A stretch of 64,000 nucleotides of DNA from Beroe forskalii (lineage: Eukaryota > Ctenophora > Nuda > Beroida > Beroidae), in NCBI GenBank assembly GCA_011033025.1, contig WFMF01000031.1, forward strand, positions 806,001 to 870,000, in the 5' to 3' direction. Below the pieces are notes generated by a model. It was not told the origin of the DNA. It searched no databases and worked only from the letters and a program-made list of their open reading frames with translations. Made by a program: the position numbers and the translations under genes. Numbering within the stretch: position 1 is the first letter of the stretch; every line of letters starts with the position of its first letter. Below are positions 26,401 through 35,300 of this stretch, piece by piece.

Positions 26401-27865
26401 TCCCTGTTCGAATTTTAGTATTTTTCTTCGCTCATAAAAACTATAGACAAGAATTGTGGGGGTATAGAACACGAAATCAGTGGACACGAGATCAGTTGAC
26501 GCGAGGTCGGTGGACACGAGATCAGGGTCAGTGGTGTAGTGGTATCGAGTTGAGCACAGGATCGAAAGATCCTGGGTTCGATTCCCGGCCAGCGCTACTG
26601 AGCTAAGGGTGAGAGATTCATCTTGAGCCTATGCAGCCCGACGGTTCACTCAGCCGAGCGTACAAGAAACTGTGCGGGAGGGTTAAATGAGGAGCTGCCC
26701 ATTGCAGCGAAGTCTCGGGCGAAGAAAGTATGGATTACACTTCCTTAACCGTCACTGGCTTCATTTCACTTGAATCCTTCGATTCCTGTCATTGGCCGTA
26801 CGGCTGTTGGAATAGAAGTAAAACCTTCAAAATAAAAAAAGGGGACGCGAGATCAGTTGACGCGAGGTCGGCGACGGAAACCAGGGTGGACGTTGGCAAA
26901 TCCCCGCTGCAGGGTACGTGGACGCGATGTCGGCAGCCTTTTCCTATTTTATCTCTTTTACCAATCAACCTGAATGTACCAGGTGACTGGTAAAGGATGG
27001 TACTACCTACCTGAAGGTGCCAGGTAGAGGTTGGCACTACTTACCTAAAGGTGCCAGGTGATTGGTAAAGGATGGTACTTCCTACCTGAAGGTGCCAGGT
27101 GACTGGTAGAGGTTGGCACAACCAACCTGAAGGTGCCAGGTGACTGGTAAAGGATGGCACTACCTACCTGAAGGTGCCAGGTAGAGGTTGGCACAACCAA
27201 CCTGAAGGTGCCAGGTGACTGGTAAAGGATGGCACTACCTACCTGAAGGTGCCAGGTGACTGGTAAAGGTTGGCACTACCTACCTGAAGGTGCCAGGTGA
27301 CTGGTAAAGGATGGCACTACCTACCTGAAGGTGCCAGGTGACTGGTAGAAGTAGAGGATGGCACTGAAGAGTTCCTGATGTCTGTCGAAGTAGAGGTGGC
27401 CCGTGGAAGTATCCAGATACTCAGCTCGTCTCTGAAATAGATCGTCTTGCTACATAGATAAAGTCACACTAAAACAATTTGGCAATTCAAGCAAAAACTA
27501 ATCTAACACCATTTTATGCATTGACGCGTTGTAACAGGATTATGATAGGGGAGAACTTTCCGCCTTCGCCTACTGGGTTTTAGCAATGTTTCAGGAGGAT
27601 TACTTAAGGGTTGCCAAGGGTTACTCACCAACTAACCTCAGGTTGCCTAGCAACTTACCGCTGGGTTGCCTAGCAACGTATCAGGATATCTGGAGAGCGA
27701 TGTCTCCGTAGTTACGAAGATCTCGCCGGCACAGTTGATTTTCACTAGTTTTGCGTTCTTAGTTCCGTTCCTGAACTGTTCCTGTGTCGGATCTGTTTCC
27801 TTTCTTCCCAGGAGCATCTGAAGAAACGGCATGTTATGGCGGATATGTTCTGAATGGAGTGCCAA
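14443..27865 (-). CDS. Voltage-gated potassium channel (Kv, T1 + six-TM), complete in nine exons
   Basis: A tetrameric plasma-membrane K+ channel subunit. Exons (minus): 27865-27659, 27431-27325, 22964-22814, 19772-19555, 19334-19181, 15648-15574, 15375-15268, 14977-14859 and 14668-14443 (TGA). Lengths sum to 1365 nt, giving 454 aa with every phase consistent. The T1 tetramerisation domain spans about residues 39-130 ([37 protein letters not shown]). S1 and S2 are in exon 4 and S3 in exon 5 ([17 protein letters not shown]). S4 has Arg/Lys every third residue ([19 protein letters not shown], about 278-296). S5 is in exon 7 and the selectivity filter TVGYGD is at about 371-376. S6 reads [14 protein letters not shown], so the usual PxP gate motif is PMT. 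The C-terminus is short. The start may be a later Met at 27832 or 27817. Two other genes lie in its introns. Confidence 0.93.
15140..15262 (-). repeat. Two intronic copies of the 3' end of the Kv S5 exon plus donor
   Basis: The S5 exon ends FIEFNVPK followed by GTGAGT (boundary 15268/15267). Directly downstream (15262-15226) ATGTTCATTGAGTTCAA and AATGTGCCGAAA repeat it with a small insertion. At about 15180-15142 CATGTTCATTGAGTTTAATG, then TACCAAAAGTGAGTG, repeats it again with an intact donor-like AAA/GTGAGT. Confidence 0.85.
15392..15535. promoter_or_regulatory. Cluster of four X-box-like palindromes (RFX-type sites)
   Basis: GTTATCATGGTAACC (15392), TTACCATGGCAAC (15421), GTTACCATGGCAAC (15497) and GTTACCATGGTAAT (15522) lie within 145 bp of a Kv intron. 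They match the RFX X-box pattern (GTNRCC, short spacer, RGYAAC). The last two share flanking GGTCAG.CAG sequence, so local duplication contributed. Function is inferred only from the motif. Confidence 0.5.
16559..18670. repeat. 24-bp minisatellite, about 85 units, in the Kv S3-S4 intron
   Basis: The consensus is GACCCGGACAGGAGGGACACTGGA on the plus strand, with variants (ATGGACAGTAGGGACATTAGAGACCA blocks repeated at higher order). The unit length is a multiple of three and lacks stops on both strands, so long open frames (DTGDPDRR one way, GSPVSLLS the other) arise automatically. Read in the Kv sense, each unit is a pyrimidine-rich run ending TCTCCAG, like a 3' splice site. Confidence 0.95.
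18671..19180. other. Kv intron remainder with a short direct duplication
   Basis: GGGATTAGCAATAAAATGCC and the following AGGAATGCGAAAAGAAGGCAC (about 18815-18860) recur at about 18878-18925 with a few changes. Nothing else is recognised before the S3 exon. Confidence 0.6.
20340..20400 (+). promoter_or_regulatory. Candidate promoter elements of the nested zinc-finger gene
   Basis: A full CRE palindrome TGACGTCA (20365-20372) followed by ATGGC, and an ATTGG (inverted CCAAT, 20391-20395), lie about 200 bp before the zinc-finger ATG at 20599. Position and motifs fit a TATA-less promoter. No transcription start can be fixed from sequence alone. Confidence 0.4.
20599..22557 (+). CDS. C2H2 zinc-finger protein, intronless, nested in a Kv intron on the opposite strand
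   Basis: A single open frame of 652 aa begins at the ATG at 20599 ([14 protein letters not shown]). A TTG nine bases upstream is in frame but is not a normal start. The N-terminal two thirds is disordered, rich in Ser/Lys/Glu, with basic stretches ([22 protein letters not shown]) that suit nuclear import. Near the C-terminus are two C2H2 fingers: CDSC...H-x4-H at about 435-456 and CPIC...H-x3-H at about 481-501. A degenerate CNKC...HSC follows. A 15-bp repeat then gives [17 protein letters not shown]. An AATAAA lies at 22571, 13 bp past the stop. It is probably a DNA- or chromatin-binding regulator; the family is not recognised. Lack of introns inside a host intron suggests retroposition or independent origin. 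Confidence 0.75.
   Translation: MFVHNSSDVKPTGFLSPDGAIVPISQHFALLQVMPVSLVPIPSFPAGTQSPVLSFNSTASTQHLVSGSSVVQAASSNTPALRQVAHKTSPYQQRNSGRISHERSGLWSRNIWSSIQPQETSEARMKSKRPLHYQGGKNRDPLYSPHQTVVLEKREYHLRRSKDWRSKSEGEGLRRIPRTHTTHKPGEIVHEIIDIESDGEQVENLSFQSCSGETEAPLEVKCETKRYEIKDLVGNGGPFQPIETENIRGTEPMVLDEKFAKVEADVKLGKVVKVEAEVTLETDAPSATRKRRKSSSLCTSEDEISTEATTAPCQVKRKPQTARKSITPWSRTKVSSSKCRKGNTKLKGKGGDLVLKIKQQYVRSDSSNSRRKEELEEVTEELEVIPHNETNSNIDNDLIRPRSGNETGHISNEATATRLPSLCPKPPPVISTFYTCDSCSERFLNLIAAKIHFWTAHSELSYSGVLPRCLATQQEMERGVCPICRACFTGGDELEYHILVHLQLFPYVCNKCKLAVANPGLLVTHSCVVDQRVVDQRVVDNRVVKCAEGDEAEDSQDSLIRSKQEAGDKRQPSSDKQEDTHELPQIDVKQEAHYLPQIYIKQEDIKQDDDKLYGSKKSPFNEEGDDFKPRVTLCLDMDYQLFINQQKLKGVP
22965..23063. 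other. Kv intron 2, acceptor-proximal part
   Basis: Short unassigned intron sequence upstream (in the Kv sense) of exon 3, leading into the exon-derived repeat block. Confidence 0.4.
23064..23200 (-). repeat. Second block of the Kv T1-exon-derived minisatellite (3 units)
   Basis: Three units of about 45 bp match the 3' end of Kv exon 2 plus its donor (GTGCCATCCTCTACTTCTAC, then CAGT, CACCAGGCACCTTCAG, GTAGGTAG in the Kv sense). Two keep the CTACTTCTAC present in the exon but lost from most units of the larger array at 26968-27324. It lies at the far end of the same intron. Confidence 0.88.
23590..23880 (-). repeat. 57-bp tandem repeat encoding the receptor's C-terminal tail
   Basis: Five in-frame units of 57 bp encode a basic, Asn/Ser-rich 19-residue repeat at the C-terminus. 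Units are nearly identical, so the expansion is recent. RRIRP/RPVASS could be kinase or arrestin targets, by inference only. Confidence 0.9.
23599..26121 (-). CDS. LDLa-repeat rhodopsin-type GPCR (GRL101/relaxin-receptor-like), intronless, two frame breaks
   Basis: One uninterrupted block encodes about 840 aa if two single-base breaks are ignored. These are at the T8 run 25217-25224 and at AAAAGGGG 24551-24558. An N-terminal signal peptide ([20 protein letters not shown], second Met) precedes a Cys-rich ectodomain. That ectodomain has several LDL receptor class A modules ([44 protein letters not shown]). Seven TM segments follow: TM1 at [19 protein letters not shown]2 with [16 protein letters not shown], and TM7 with [12 protein letters not shown] (NPxxY). 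The E/DRY box is absent (ISHTRW). The tail holds five 19-aa repeats ([19 protein letters not shown]). No leucine-rich repeats are visible. It lies in Kv intron 2 on the same strand. Either a recent pseudogene or, more likely, a gene with homopolymer errors. Confidence 0.82.
26526..26856 (+). mobile_element. tRNA-derived SINE, copy 1
   Basis: The head has pol III boxes (A: TGGTGTAGTGG near 26532; B: GGTTCGATTCC near 26574). A conserved body follows (GGTTCACTCAGCCGAGCGTA, GGAGCTGCCCATTGCAGCGA, AGTCTCGGGCGAAGAA), then a unique 3' part ending in an A-rich tail (about 26829-26842). GGACACGAGATCAG (26512-26525) and GGACGCGAGATCAG (26843-26856) look like a target duplication, though the site already held related repeats. 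It lies upstream of the receptor gene inside Kv intron 2. Confidence 0.82.
26968..27324 (-). repeat. Minisatellite derived from the 3' end of Kv exon 2 and its splice donor (about 9 units)
   Basis: Exon 2 ends, in the Kv sense, with GCCATCCTCTACTTCTACCA, GTCACCTGGCACCTTCAG and the donor GTAGGTAG (boundary 27325). Directly downstream the same segment repeats about nine times in units of about 27-47 bp, most with TTTACCAGTCACCTGGCACC, TTCAG and GTAGGTAGTGCC intact. Each such unit therefore carries a donor-like CAG/GTAGGT. The exonic template encodes the conserved T1 segment [14 protein letters not shown]. Confidence 0.93.
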
Positions 27866-27969
27866 ATGCCATTATTACCCTCCCGTGGCTCAAACTCCAG
27901 TGTGATAATTATCGATATATCACTCTTTTGTAGGACTATAATGAACAGTGGCAGAATATCGTTAAATAA

Positions 27970-28555
27970 ATTGTTGATTTTATGAAGGAGCACTCGAAAA
28001 TCTATAAAAACGTTGAATTCAGACGAGGGTCGTCAGACCCGAGTGGTAGGGAGTACTGTTTTGTCGGGTAATAATACAATTAACAAACTCATGGATCGTG
28101 TGATATCGAAAATTGTCAAACTCGGCTAACGCCTCGTGTGATAATAAGCGGTTACATGTCGAAGTGGTGACCGTATACCGCAACTTACATGGTCGAGGCG
28201 ACAGCCGAGACTTTGTAAGTTGGATAATGGACGAGGCGTGCCGAGTTCATTATCGAAGGTATACGGTCACAGCTGAGATCATGGAACCGGATTATACCCC
28301 GACCGGAAACAGCTGGGACTTACTATTCTCTGACCAAACAACAGTATTTCTTCCCACTCGGGTCTGACGACCCTCGTCCGGATTCAACGCTTAAGTAGAT
28401 TTTTGAGTGCTCCTTTATAAAATCAACTTTCATTTTTAGCTTTTTTGTACTGTAATTCAGTGGAGACCGTATAACCAAACTTACACGGTCGCTAAAACAA
28501 GCATGGGAGGGGTATAATTTTCGATATAACACTCCCATTCGTTTGTTAATCGTAC
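27970..28555. mobile_element. Nested fold-back (inverted-repeat) element
   Basis: 27980-28060 (AAGGAGCACTCGAAAATCTA, GACGAGGGTCGTCAGACCCGAGTGG) is complementary to 28345-28420. A second pair, 28076-28115 (TTAACAAACTCATGGATCGT, GATATCGAAAATT), is complementary to 28514-28548, and internal segments (ACCGTATACC against GGTATACGGT) also pair. No coding remnant was found. It is probably one or two overlapping MITEs. Confidence 0.75.
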
Positions 28556-28833
28556 AATATATATGATTAACTTGAACGTACTCAAGTCTTATTTTTAATC
28601 GGCCGATCTCATAGGAAAGCTTACTGCTCAGGAATATTCAATGTCAAATTCTAGTCAGGAGGGCATATTTGGATTTTGAAAAAAAATCTCCAAATTTCCT
28701 CTAAATATGAACAATTGTAACCAAACAGTTGCTACCAAAAACATCTCGACTTATAACTGTCATACTTAACAATGCGTTAAATAATCCCAGAACAACGAAG
28801 GAGGATGAACACATTGAAAACATACGTTCTGAA

Positions 28834-29278
28834 CAGGCCCGTAGCCAGGATTTTTTTCCGGGAGGGGCCCTTGCGCCGCGAGCGAAGCGAGCCAGCTGCG
28901 GCAGGGGTCTGGAGGCGCAGCCCTCAGCGGGGTCCAGTGGCGAGCCCCTGCCGAGGGGTTAGGGGGCGGAGCCCCTGAAAAATTTTAGGGAAATTAGGGT
29001 GCTGCAGGATGATTTTTACAATAAAGAAATGTACAGGAAATGTACAGGACGATATTTGTCAAAATTAGAGAATCGAAAAAGTATACAATCAGATATATAA
29101 ACGAGCTATAGCAGTCAGAAAAAGATTAAACTAGTAAACTGACACTATTTAACCAAGCCGAAGAATGTAATTATGATTATCAGTCAAAAAACTTTTATTC
29201 TAACTATTTTTTGAAATGGTACCTTTTCTTCCGAGGGGGGCTGCAGCCCCCCTAGCCCCCCCTCTGTCTACGGGCCTG
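28834..29278. mobile_element. hAT-type MITE with perfect 8-bp target duplication
   Basis: The 445-bp element starts CAGGCCCGTAG and ends CTACGGGCCTG. It is flanked on both sides by GTTCTGAA (28826-28833 and 29279-29286). CAG..CTG ends and 8-bp duplications are hallmarks of the hAT superfamily. G/C-rich sub-terminal repeats (GGAGGGGCC, GCGAGCGAAGCGAGC, GGGGCGGAGCCCC) flank an AT-rich core with no transposase. Confidence 0.92.
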
Positions 29279-29286
29279 GTTCTGAA

Positions 29287-30062
29287 TGAGGCGTTCAATC
29301 ATTTCATAGGCACTGCTAAAACCTTCTCTTCACCAGCAAAAAAACTATCAACAACAGCCGATACAGTTTGACATTGATCTTGATCTGTAACTCAAACCCC
29401 CACATTTGGTCACGTGACTCAAGCCTCTGAGCTATTCCACAGATTACACAAAACATTGGTATGTTTTGTTCCTTTTCATCTTACAGCTATCATTCCCAAA
29501 ACTCGTGCTCTTTGTCATCAACATACCTCCACAAATTTACAGCAAAATCCTCAGACTGGTGTTACAAAGGATATGATATCCAAAGACCAGTGTTCTGGAG
29601 AATCGTGAAGGCGTAAATTAGCAGCAAAATGTTCAAAGCTCTTAAAATGGAGAGCGGCATTATCAAAATGTCAAAAAGTGTGTTGTTGGACTGATAACAG
29701 CTCAACATCATGACGTTGGGGTTGGTCTGAAGTAATGATTTTCAGGTATGTTGGAGCCTTTTTACAAATAAACTTGATAAAAACACGTTGAAAAACATGA
29801 TTTCATCACCCAGCGATTCAGTTTAAATAATATAAATTCCATGTAAAATCTGACATTTCAGCAAGTTATTATCAATACTTTTATACGAAATATTATTCCT
29901 CTGGGCCTGATATGTACAAGTTTTCTGAAAATCAGAGAACCTAAACTGTGAAACTGTAAATTCACAACTTTGTAGCGGAACGATAGCGGATTGTCCTAAA
30001 ATGCATAATGATAATATCTGATTGATATGAGCAAAGCTCCCGTTCATATTCGCATCGCGTTG
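29287..30062. other. No gene recognised
   Basis: AT-rich sequence with only short open frames and no repeat ends seen. Confidence 0.4.
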
Positions 30063-30064
30063 TA

Positions 30065-30790
30065 CCGGGTGGCCCAAAAAACATGTAACATTTTTAAAGT
30101 TTGATAACTTTTTCTGTGTTAGGAGTTTCTTCATGAAATTCTGAGATGTCATAGGTATGGGTTGTAAGTTTTTGCACAAAAAATTTGAAGTGTCTAGCTC
30201 AAAAAATGTCCGAGTTATAAAAGAAAAACCACCAAAACCGGGTTTTCGGTCATATTTCTGCATAGACTCGAGATTAAAATGAATTTCACCTCCAGTTCCA
30301 TGATGTTCTGAAAATGCCTGAATAAGCGAAATTTTCATTAAAATACACGAATCAATGAAAAACAAGGCAAAACAAGCACAATCTGTGAATCAGTGGTAAA
30401 TAAACATCATGTTTATCTCTACATCATGAAATGTGACCTTACATATGGTCACTTTTTTGTGTTGCAAAATTGTGCATATTTCCGAGAATTTTTGAACAAA
30501 CTGAATGAAATTTTCAGGATATGTCAGACAAATGCCGCACAACATTACTTCAAAATTTAGTGAATTTTGGAGCTTTAGAACTTACAAAAACCAGTTTTTT
30601 ATGTCTGAAAAATCGGAAAAACACAGTTTTTCGTTGATTACTCGGACATTTTATGAGATAGAAATTTCAAATTTTTTGTGCAAAAACTTACAACCCATTT
30701 CTTTGACATTCCAGAATTTCAGTTAGAAACTCCAAACACAGAAAAAGTTATTAAGTTTTCAAAATGTTACATGTTTTTTGGGCCACCCGG
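30065..30790. mobile_element. Mariner-type MITE with about 180-bp inverted repeats
   Basis: The ends are CCGGGTGGCCCAAAAAACAT and its complement, each flanked by TA (30063-30064 and 30791-30792), the mariner target. The inverted arms extend inward for about 180 bp (30065-30245 against 30600-30790) with moderate divergence. The core holds no transposase frame. Confidence 0.9.
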
Positions 30791-31032
30791 TATAATGAAG
30801 TGCCACAATGTTTCCATCAAGGATGTTAAATACGTGCAAAAATACGTGCAAAAATCGTCAAAAATAAAAAATACGACGATTTCGCTTCCGAAGAAAAATA
30901 CGCGTATTTTTCATAGGAAGTACGTGACTTCCTATGAAAACTGAATATTTCGATAGGTTTTTTCAAATACGTGAAAATTGAGCTAAAATTACGTGAAAAA
31001 GTACGTGAAAATGGGGCTGATTAAAGATTTAA

Positions 31033-32335
31033 GGGATCGTTCACATATTACGTAATCAGCCGAGGGGGGGAGGGGGTTTCCAAATGATTACGTTTGATTA
31101 CGAGGGGGGAGGGGGGTTTGGCCAATGATTACGTAATCAAAATATCTAAATTTTCATGAAATTTTCAAGGATTTTTATGAAAATTTCACGAATTTTCATA
31201 AAAATTTCAAGAATTTTCATGAAAATTTCAAGAATTTTCATGAAAATTTAAAGAATTTTTTATGAAAATTTAAAGGACTTCCGAATTTTTATTACCAAAA
31301 ATTAACCATTTGCAGAAAAAATTGTCAAAATTTCATTCTTATGATTAAAACTAGATGGATTTCACCCATCCCTAGCGCGCAACACTCGGAAATTTGGAGG
31401 GTCGTGTTGCAGACTAGGAAAAAAATATCGCGCGGAAAAAAATGGCGCGCGGCGGAGGGTAGGGTAAAATCCTACTAGATTAAAACATGATCTACTCTAA
31501 CTCAATATGGTTCAGAATTTATAGTTCCTTTAGTGCTGCCCATATAGGAGGGATGTACTCCATTCGTTGAACTCTTCCAAACCACTTCAGTGCCTCTTTG
31601 TATATAAGGTTGGCTGCTCTGTGCTTGATCAGAGGTTCGGACTCGGAGGCCTTTCTTTCCCTAGAGTTGATGCCAGAGCAGGTCTTGGCGTACATCCGCA
31701 GCTCCATTATCCAGGAATCAATCTTTTTGATGAAGGTGTAGGAAGCTGCAGTTGTCTGTGAAGTTGCCAGACTCTGATCTGGCACTTAGGGGCTAGGGCT
31801 GATCTGGATCTTGGGTTCTGTCGGCTTTGGTGGCAGATGAGCAGGACACGGATACTGAACTTTGGTTCCATCGGTTTTGAAGGAGGTTGAGGTGGGACCA
31901 AGACGTTGATTTCTGGCTCTTTAGTGGAACTGGGGCCTCAGGTGTAGAGGAGGAGGAGGATGATCTGTTGGAGGTAAAGGAGGATGATGAGCAGATGAGG
32001 ATGCGTTGGAGGAAGAGAAAGAGGAGGTGTCCATCTCATTGTCAGAGGAGTTGTCGTAGGCAAGATTTCTGTAGGAAAAACTGAAAGAAGCTTTGAATGT
32101 CATCTTCAGGTCGATGATGTTGATGATTGAATTGAAACACACGATACTGTTCTAATTTTTTGTCAGTTAATATAGTTTTTTGGTGACGTCAAAAAAACTG
32201 AAGGAGGGGGTTGGGCCATGATTACGTAATATTTTCCGAAAAGAGGGGGTTTGGCCATGATAACGTTTGATTACGGAGGGGGGGAGGGGGGTAAAAAATG
32301 CCCAAAAATTGATTACGTAATATGTGAACGATCCC
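31033..32335. mobile_element. PIF/Harbinger-like element with internal cargo
   Basis: The terminal sequence GGGATCGTTCACATATTACG is inverted at 32335, with TAA on both sides (31030-31032 and 32336-32338), matching the TWA duplication of the PIF/Harbinger group. G-rich sub-terminal blocks repeat on each end. The interior carries minus-strand open stretches at 31519-31785 and 31921-32142 (Ser/Pro-rich) that match no transposase I recognise. It also contains a segment (31355-31465) shared with the fold-back at 12937-13015. Likely non-autonomous. Confidence 0.75.
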
Positions 32336-32338
32336 TAA

Positions 32339-35300
32339 GCAAAATTTTGAAATTTAAGAGAAAAATACGGCAGTGTATGTCAAAAATACGTACAGTATCG
32401 TATTTTTGACGTATTTAACAGCTTTTTTTTAAATCAATTTATAGAACCCTCAGACGTTTTCATGCGGTTCTATAGTACACTTGCCTGATGGGGTCTATAT
32501 TTGGTTAGGCCCTACGAATTTAACAATCTTGGTTTCCTTACTATTCGGTGCCGGAGAATGTCTATGAAAAAAAACGGCCACAGAATATTTTGCTTGTACA
32601 GTATACAAATTCAGGTAGGCATAAACATATTTTAACCGACAGAAAAAAGGTTAAATTACCTTTTTAGCCGCTGTCGGAGCAGAGCTCAAAAACACAACAA
32701 AACAGTAAACAAAGATTCAAAAGAAAAATGTGTTTAGTAAGAGCACTTATCCTATGTGAACCTACCCCAGTACCCCAATATATGCATTACGCAAAAACTT
32801 AAGAGGCTATTACGTGTTTCACAGCAGGTTTTCGCTTGGAATTACCGACTACAATTTTTAAACTATGGATTTAACTGAGGAAAAGAGAGGATGATTTTCA
32901 AATTATATTCACAAATGACCATCTAGTTTATATAAAAAAGACATCTGGTTCCATCTTTTCTTTTTCAGTTGAAAAAAGAAATCATGAACAATATTATCAT
33001 TGATTGTAGTGTGATGAAATCATTAAAGCAGTAAATTTATGTGTAATATTTGCCGTCAATTTTAAAAAGAGGAACAAACAAGTTTGATATCGGACGGCTT
33101 TCAGAATTGCAGCAAGTGATATATTGGGTTTAGCCTTAAATTTTTCTATGCTTTAAGTATCAACGATAACTGTGACTCCTATAACATAGCTGCTGCAAGG
33201 CTATGTTAAGTTTCCTTGCTCCCCTTCGGATAAGAATGCTTGCTTCCTCTACCTTAACTATATATCGCGCACTAATTTGGAAATTTCCCTCAAAAGTCTG
33301 TGAATTGTACTGGTAATAAAATGAAGTTTAAGATAATTCAGTTATTTAAACAGAGGTACAGACTACTCATACTAACCTCAGTTTCTTCGGAAAAACAGAA
33401 AGCCCGACGTCTGCGAAAAATCGATTTGAGAGTGATTTTAGTGACAGCTTGTACATAAAGGACTCCCGAATATTATACAGAAAATAAGTACTATAATCCT
33501 GTATATTATAATTAAAAGTCACCGCTGCAGTTTTATAAGAGTTAACCGGCGTGTGTCGTGTATTGATTATCAAACCGACGGTTGCTTTAATGCAGGATTA
33601 ACGGGAAAATCCTGTTGCGAACTGCTAACTATTGTGATGAAGCTGCTTCATAAGCCGCTTGTGTATATTGTAGAAATAGTAACAGAAATGACAGAAAGTT
33701 TAAAAACAGTAACTGGCTTTTTGTCAGAAAAATGTTTAGAAAAATCAGTTTTTATCAAATAGGTACTTAAATTGGTAGTTTCACTTACCAACTTTACGAT
33801 AATTACCGATAGGGTGCAGGTATGCACTTGTTTCATCCACGTGTTGATCATGGTGTGTTCCGAGTACAATCTTTATTCTGTATAATTGAGGAGTAGCTAG
33901 AAACGACCGGTTAACCGAACCGAAACCGTAACCAAATATTTTATTTATTGATAAATGGTAAACATATTTTACTTTCGACTGAAATTCTAAGAAAAGTAAA
34001 TTAAGCGTACTGTAGAATGCGCGTCTTCATCAATCTCTTCATTGATCAATGCATGTGCTCACATATGGCAAGTCCTTTAGAATACGTTAAAAATTTGGCG
34101 ATTTGAGCTGGCCAAAGCTTCCTTTGCGTGAAGGTAATTTCAAGTATATGGAAACAAAAGTATAATAACGACGCAAGTGCAAAAGCAAAAGTATATCTAG
34201 CGAACAAATCTTCTCTCATCGTGCCAGAGGAATGCCTGGAGATCCTTATTCAATATTCATGTCACAGGCCGTAAGATATGTACAGTAAATAAAAGAATAA
34301 ACAATGCTTCACTCAAATCTAACATATGAAACCGACGCCCGTACGAAGGCTTAAAATGTCATTGCAAGACCTTTAAAACTTAAAAGGTGTTCTTTTGCAC
34401 GGATTCGAATTCGCGACACATTGGCTAGTCTTAAATTCCTCAAATTGCTACCATAGCATAGACAATTAACAGTAGTCGGTATTTCGGTAATCGGAGTGCG
34501 CATGGTAGATGCTTGTTGTCTGCCAATTTCCAGCAGGGACGGGGAACGGAGAGCAAAGAACAAACACGCAACCAAATAGGACGTGTACAATGTAGAAATG
34601 TTATCGAAGATTGAAAGCAAACAATGCCAACGACTATAGTTCAAAAGTAAAGATCTTAAATTTTAAGCTGATGCCTGAAGAGTACAGTGTTCAGCGATTA
34701 GGCTGTCGTATGGCTTCAAACGTAAAAAAGAAAATACGATAAACAAAGACGATGGTATATACCTAGTGTTCTTTGACAAGTCTACTGCATGTATAATTAG
34801 CCTAAATGGAATGAGATGTTTGCTTATTGCTTATTTAATTCATAGGCATAGCCTTTGAAGACGAAGAAAGAGCAAAATGATAGTTATTATATTCAAGATA
34901 CTCTTGCGAAGAAAAAAAACTTCGAAGATGTGCAAAGTTATGATTTCAATACTTTGTATTTGTGAATATAATATTTTCGTCAAAAATTTATGATGAGATT
35001 TATTGGGCGATTGACATTTCCACACACTCTGATTGTAACTTTCATGTCTGCGAGTTCCTGGAACAGTTTATTGCAGCGAAGAATTATAAGATTTAATTTG
35101 AATTACTACCTTAAAGTTTAATGCTGATCGCTAAAATGGATTATAGTAAAAATTTAGCCGCATTATACTTTAACAGTAAGTTTGTCGATGAAATTTTTCG
35201 ATGGCCTTACCACACGCTACGCGTCCCTGTTTGTTCGTTAAGCACTTTTTGTGGAAAAACACAAACTTATAGTTATTTTAGTTATTTTGTCTCTTTTCTG

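Noticed and set aside
26526..26600. Genuine tRNA gene
   Set aside because: Pol III boxes are present but no clean cloverleaf could be drawn, and the sequence continues into a body shared with another dispersed copy, so it is a SINE head.
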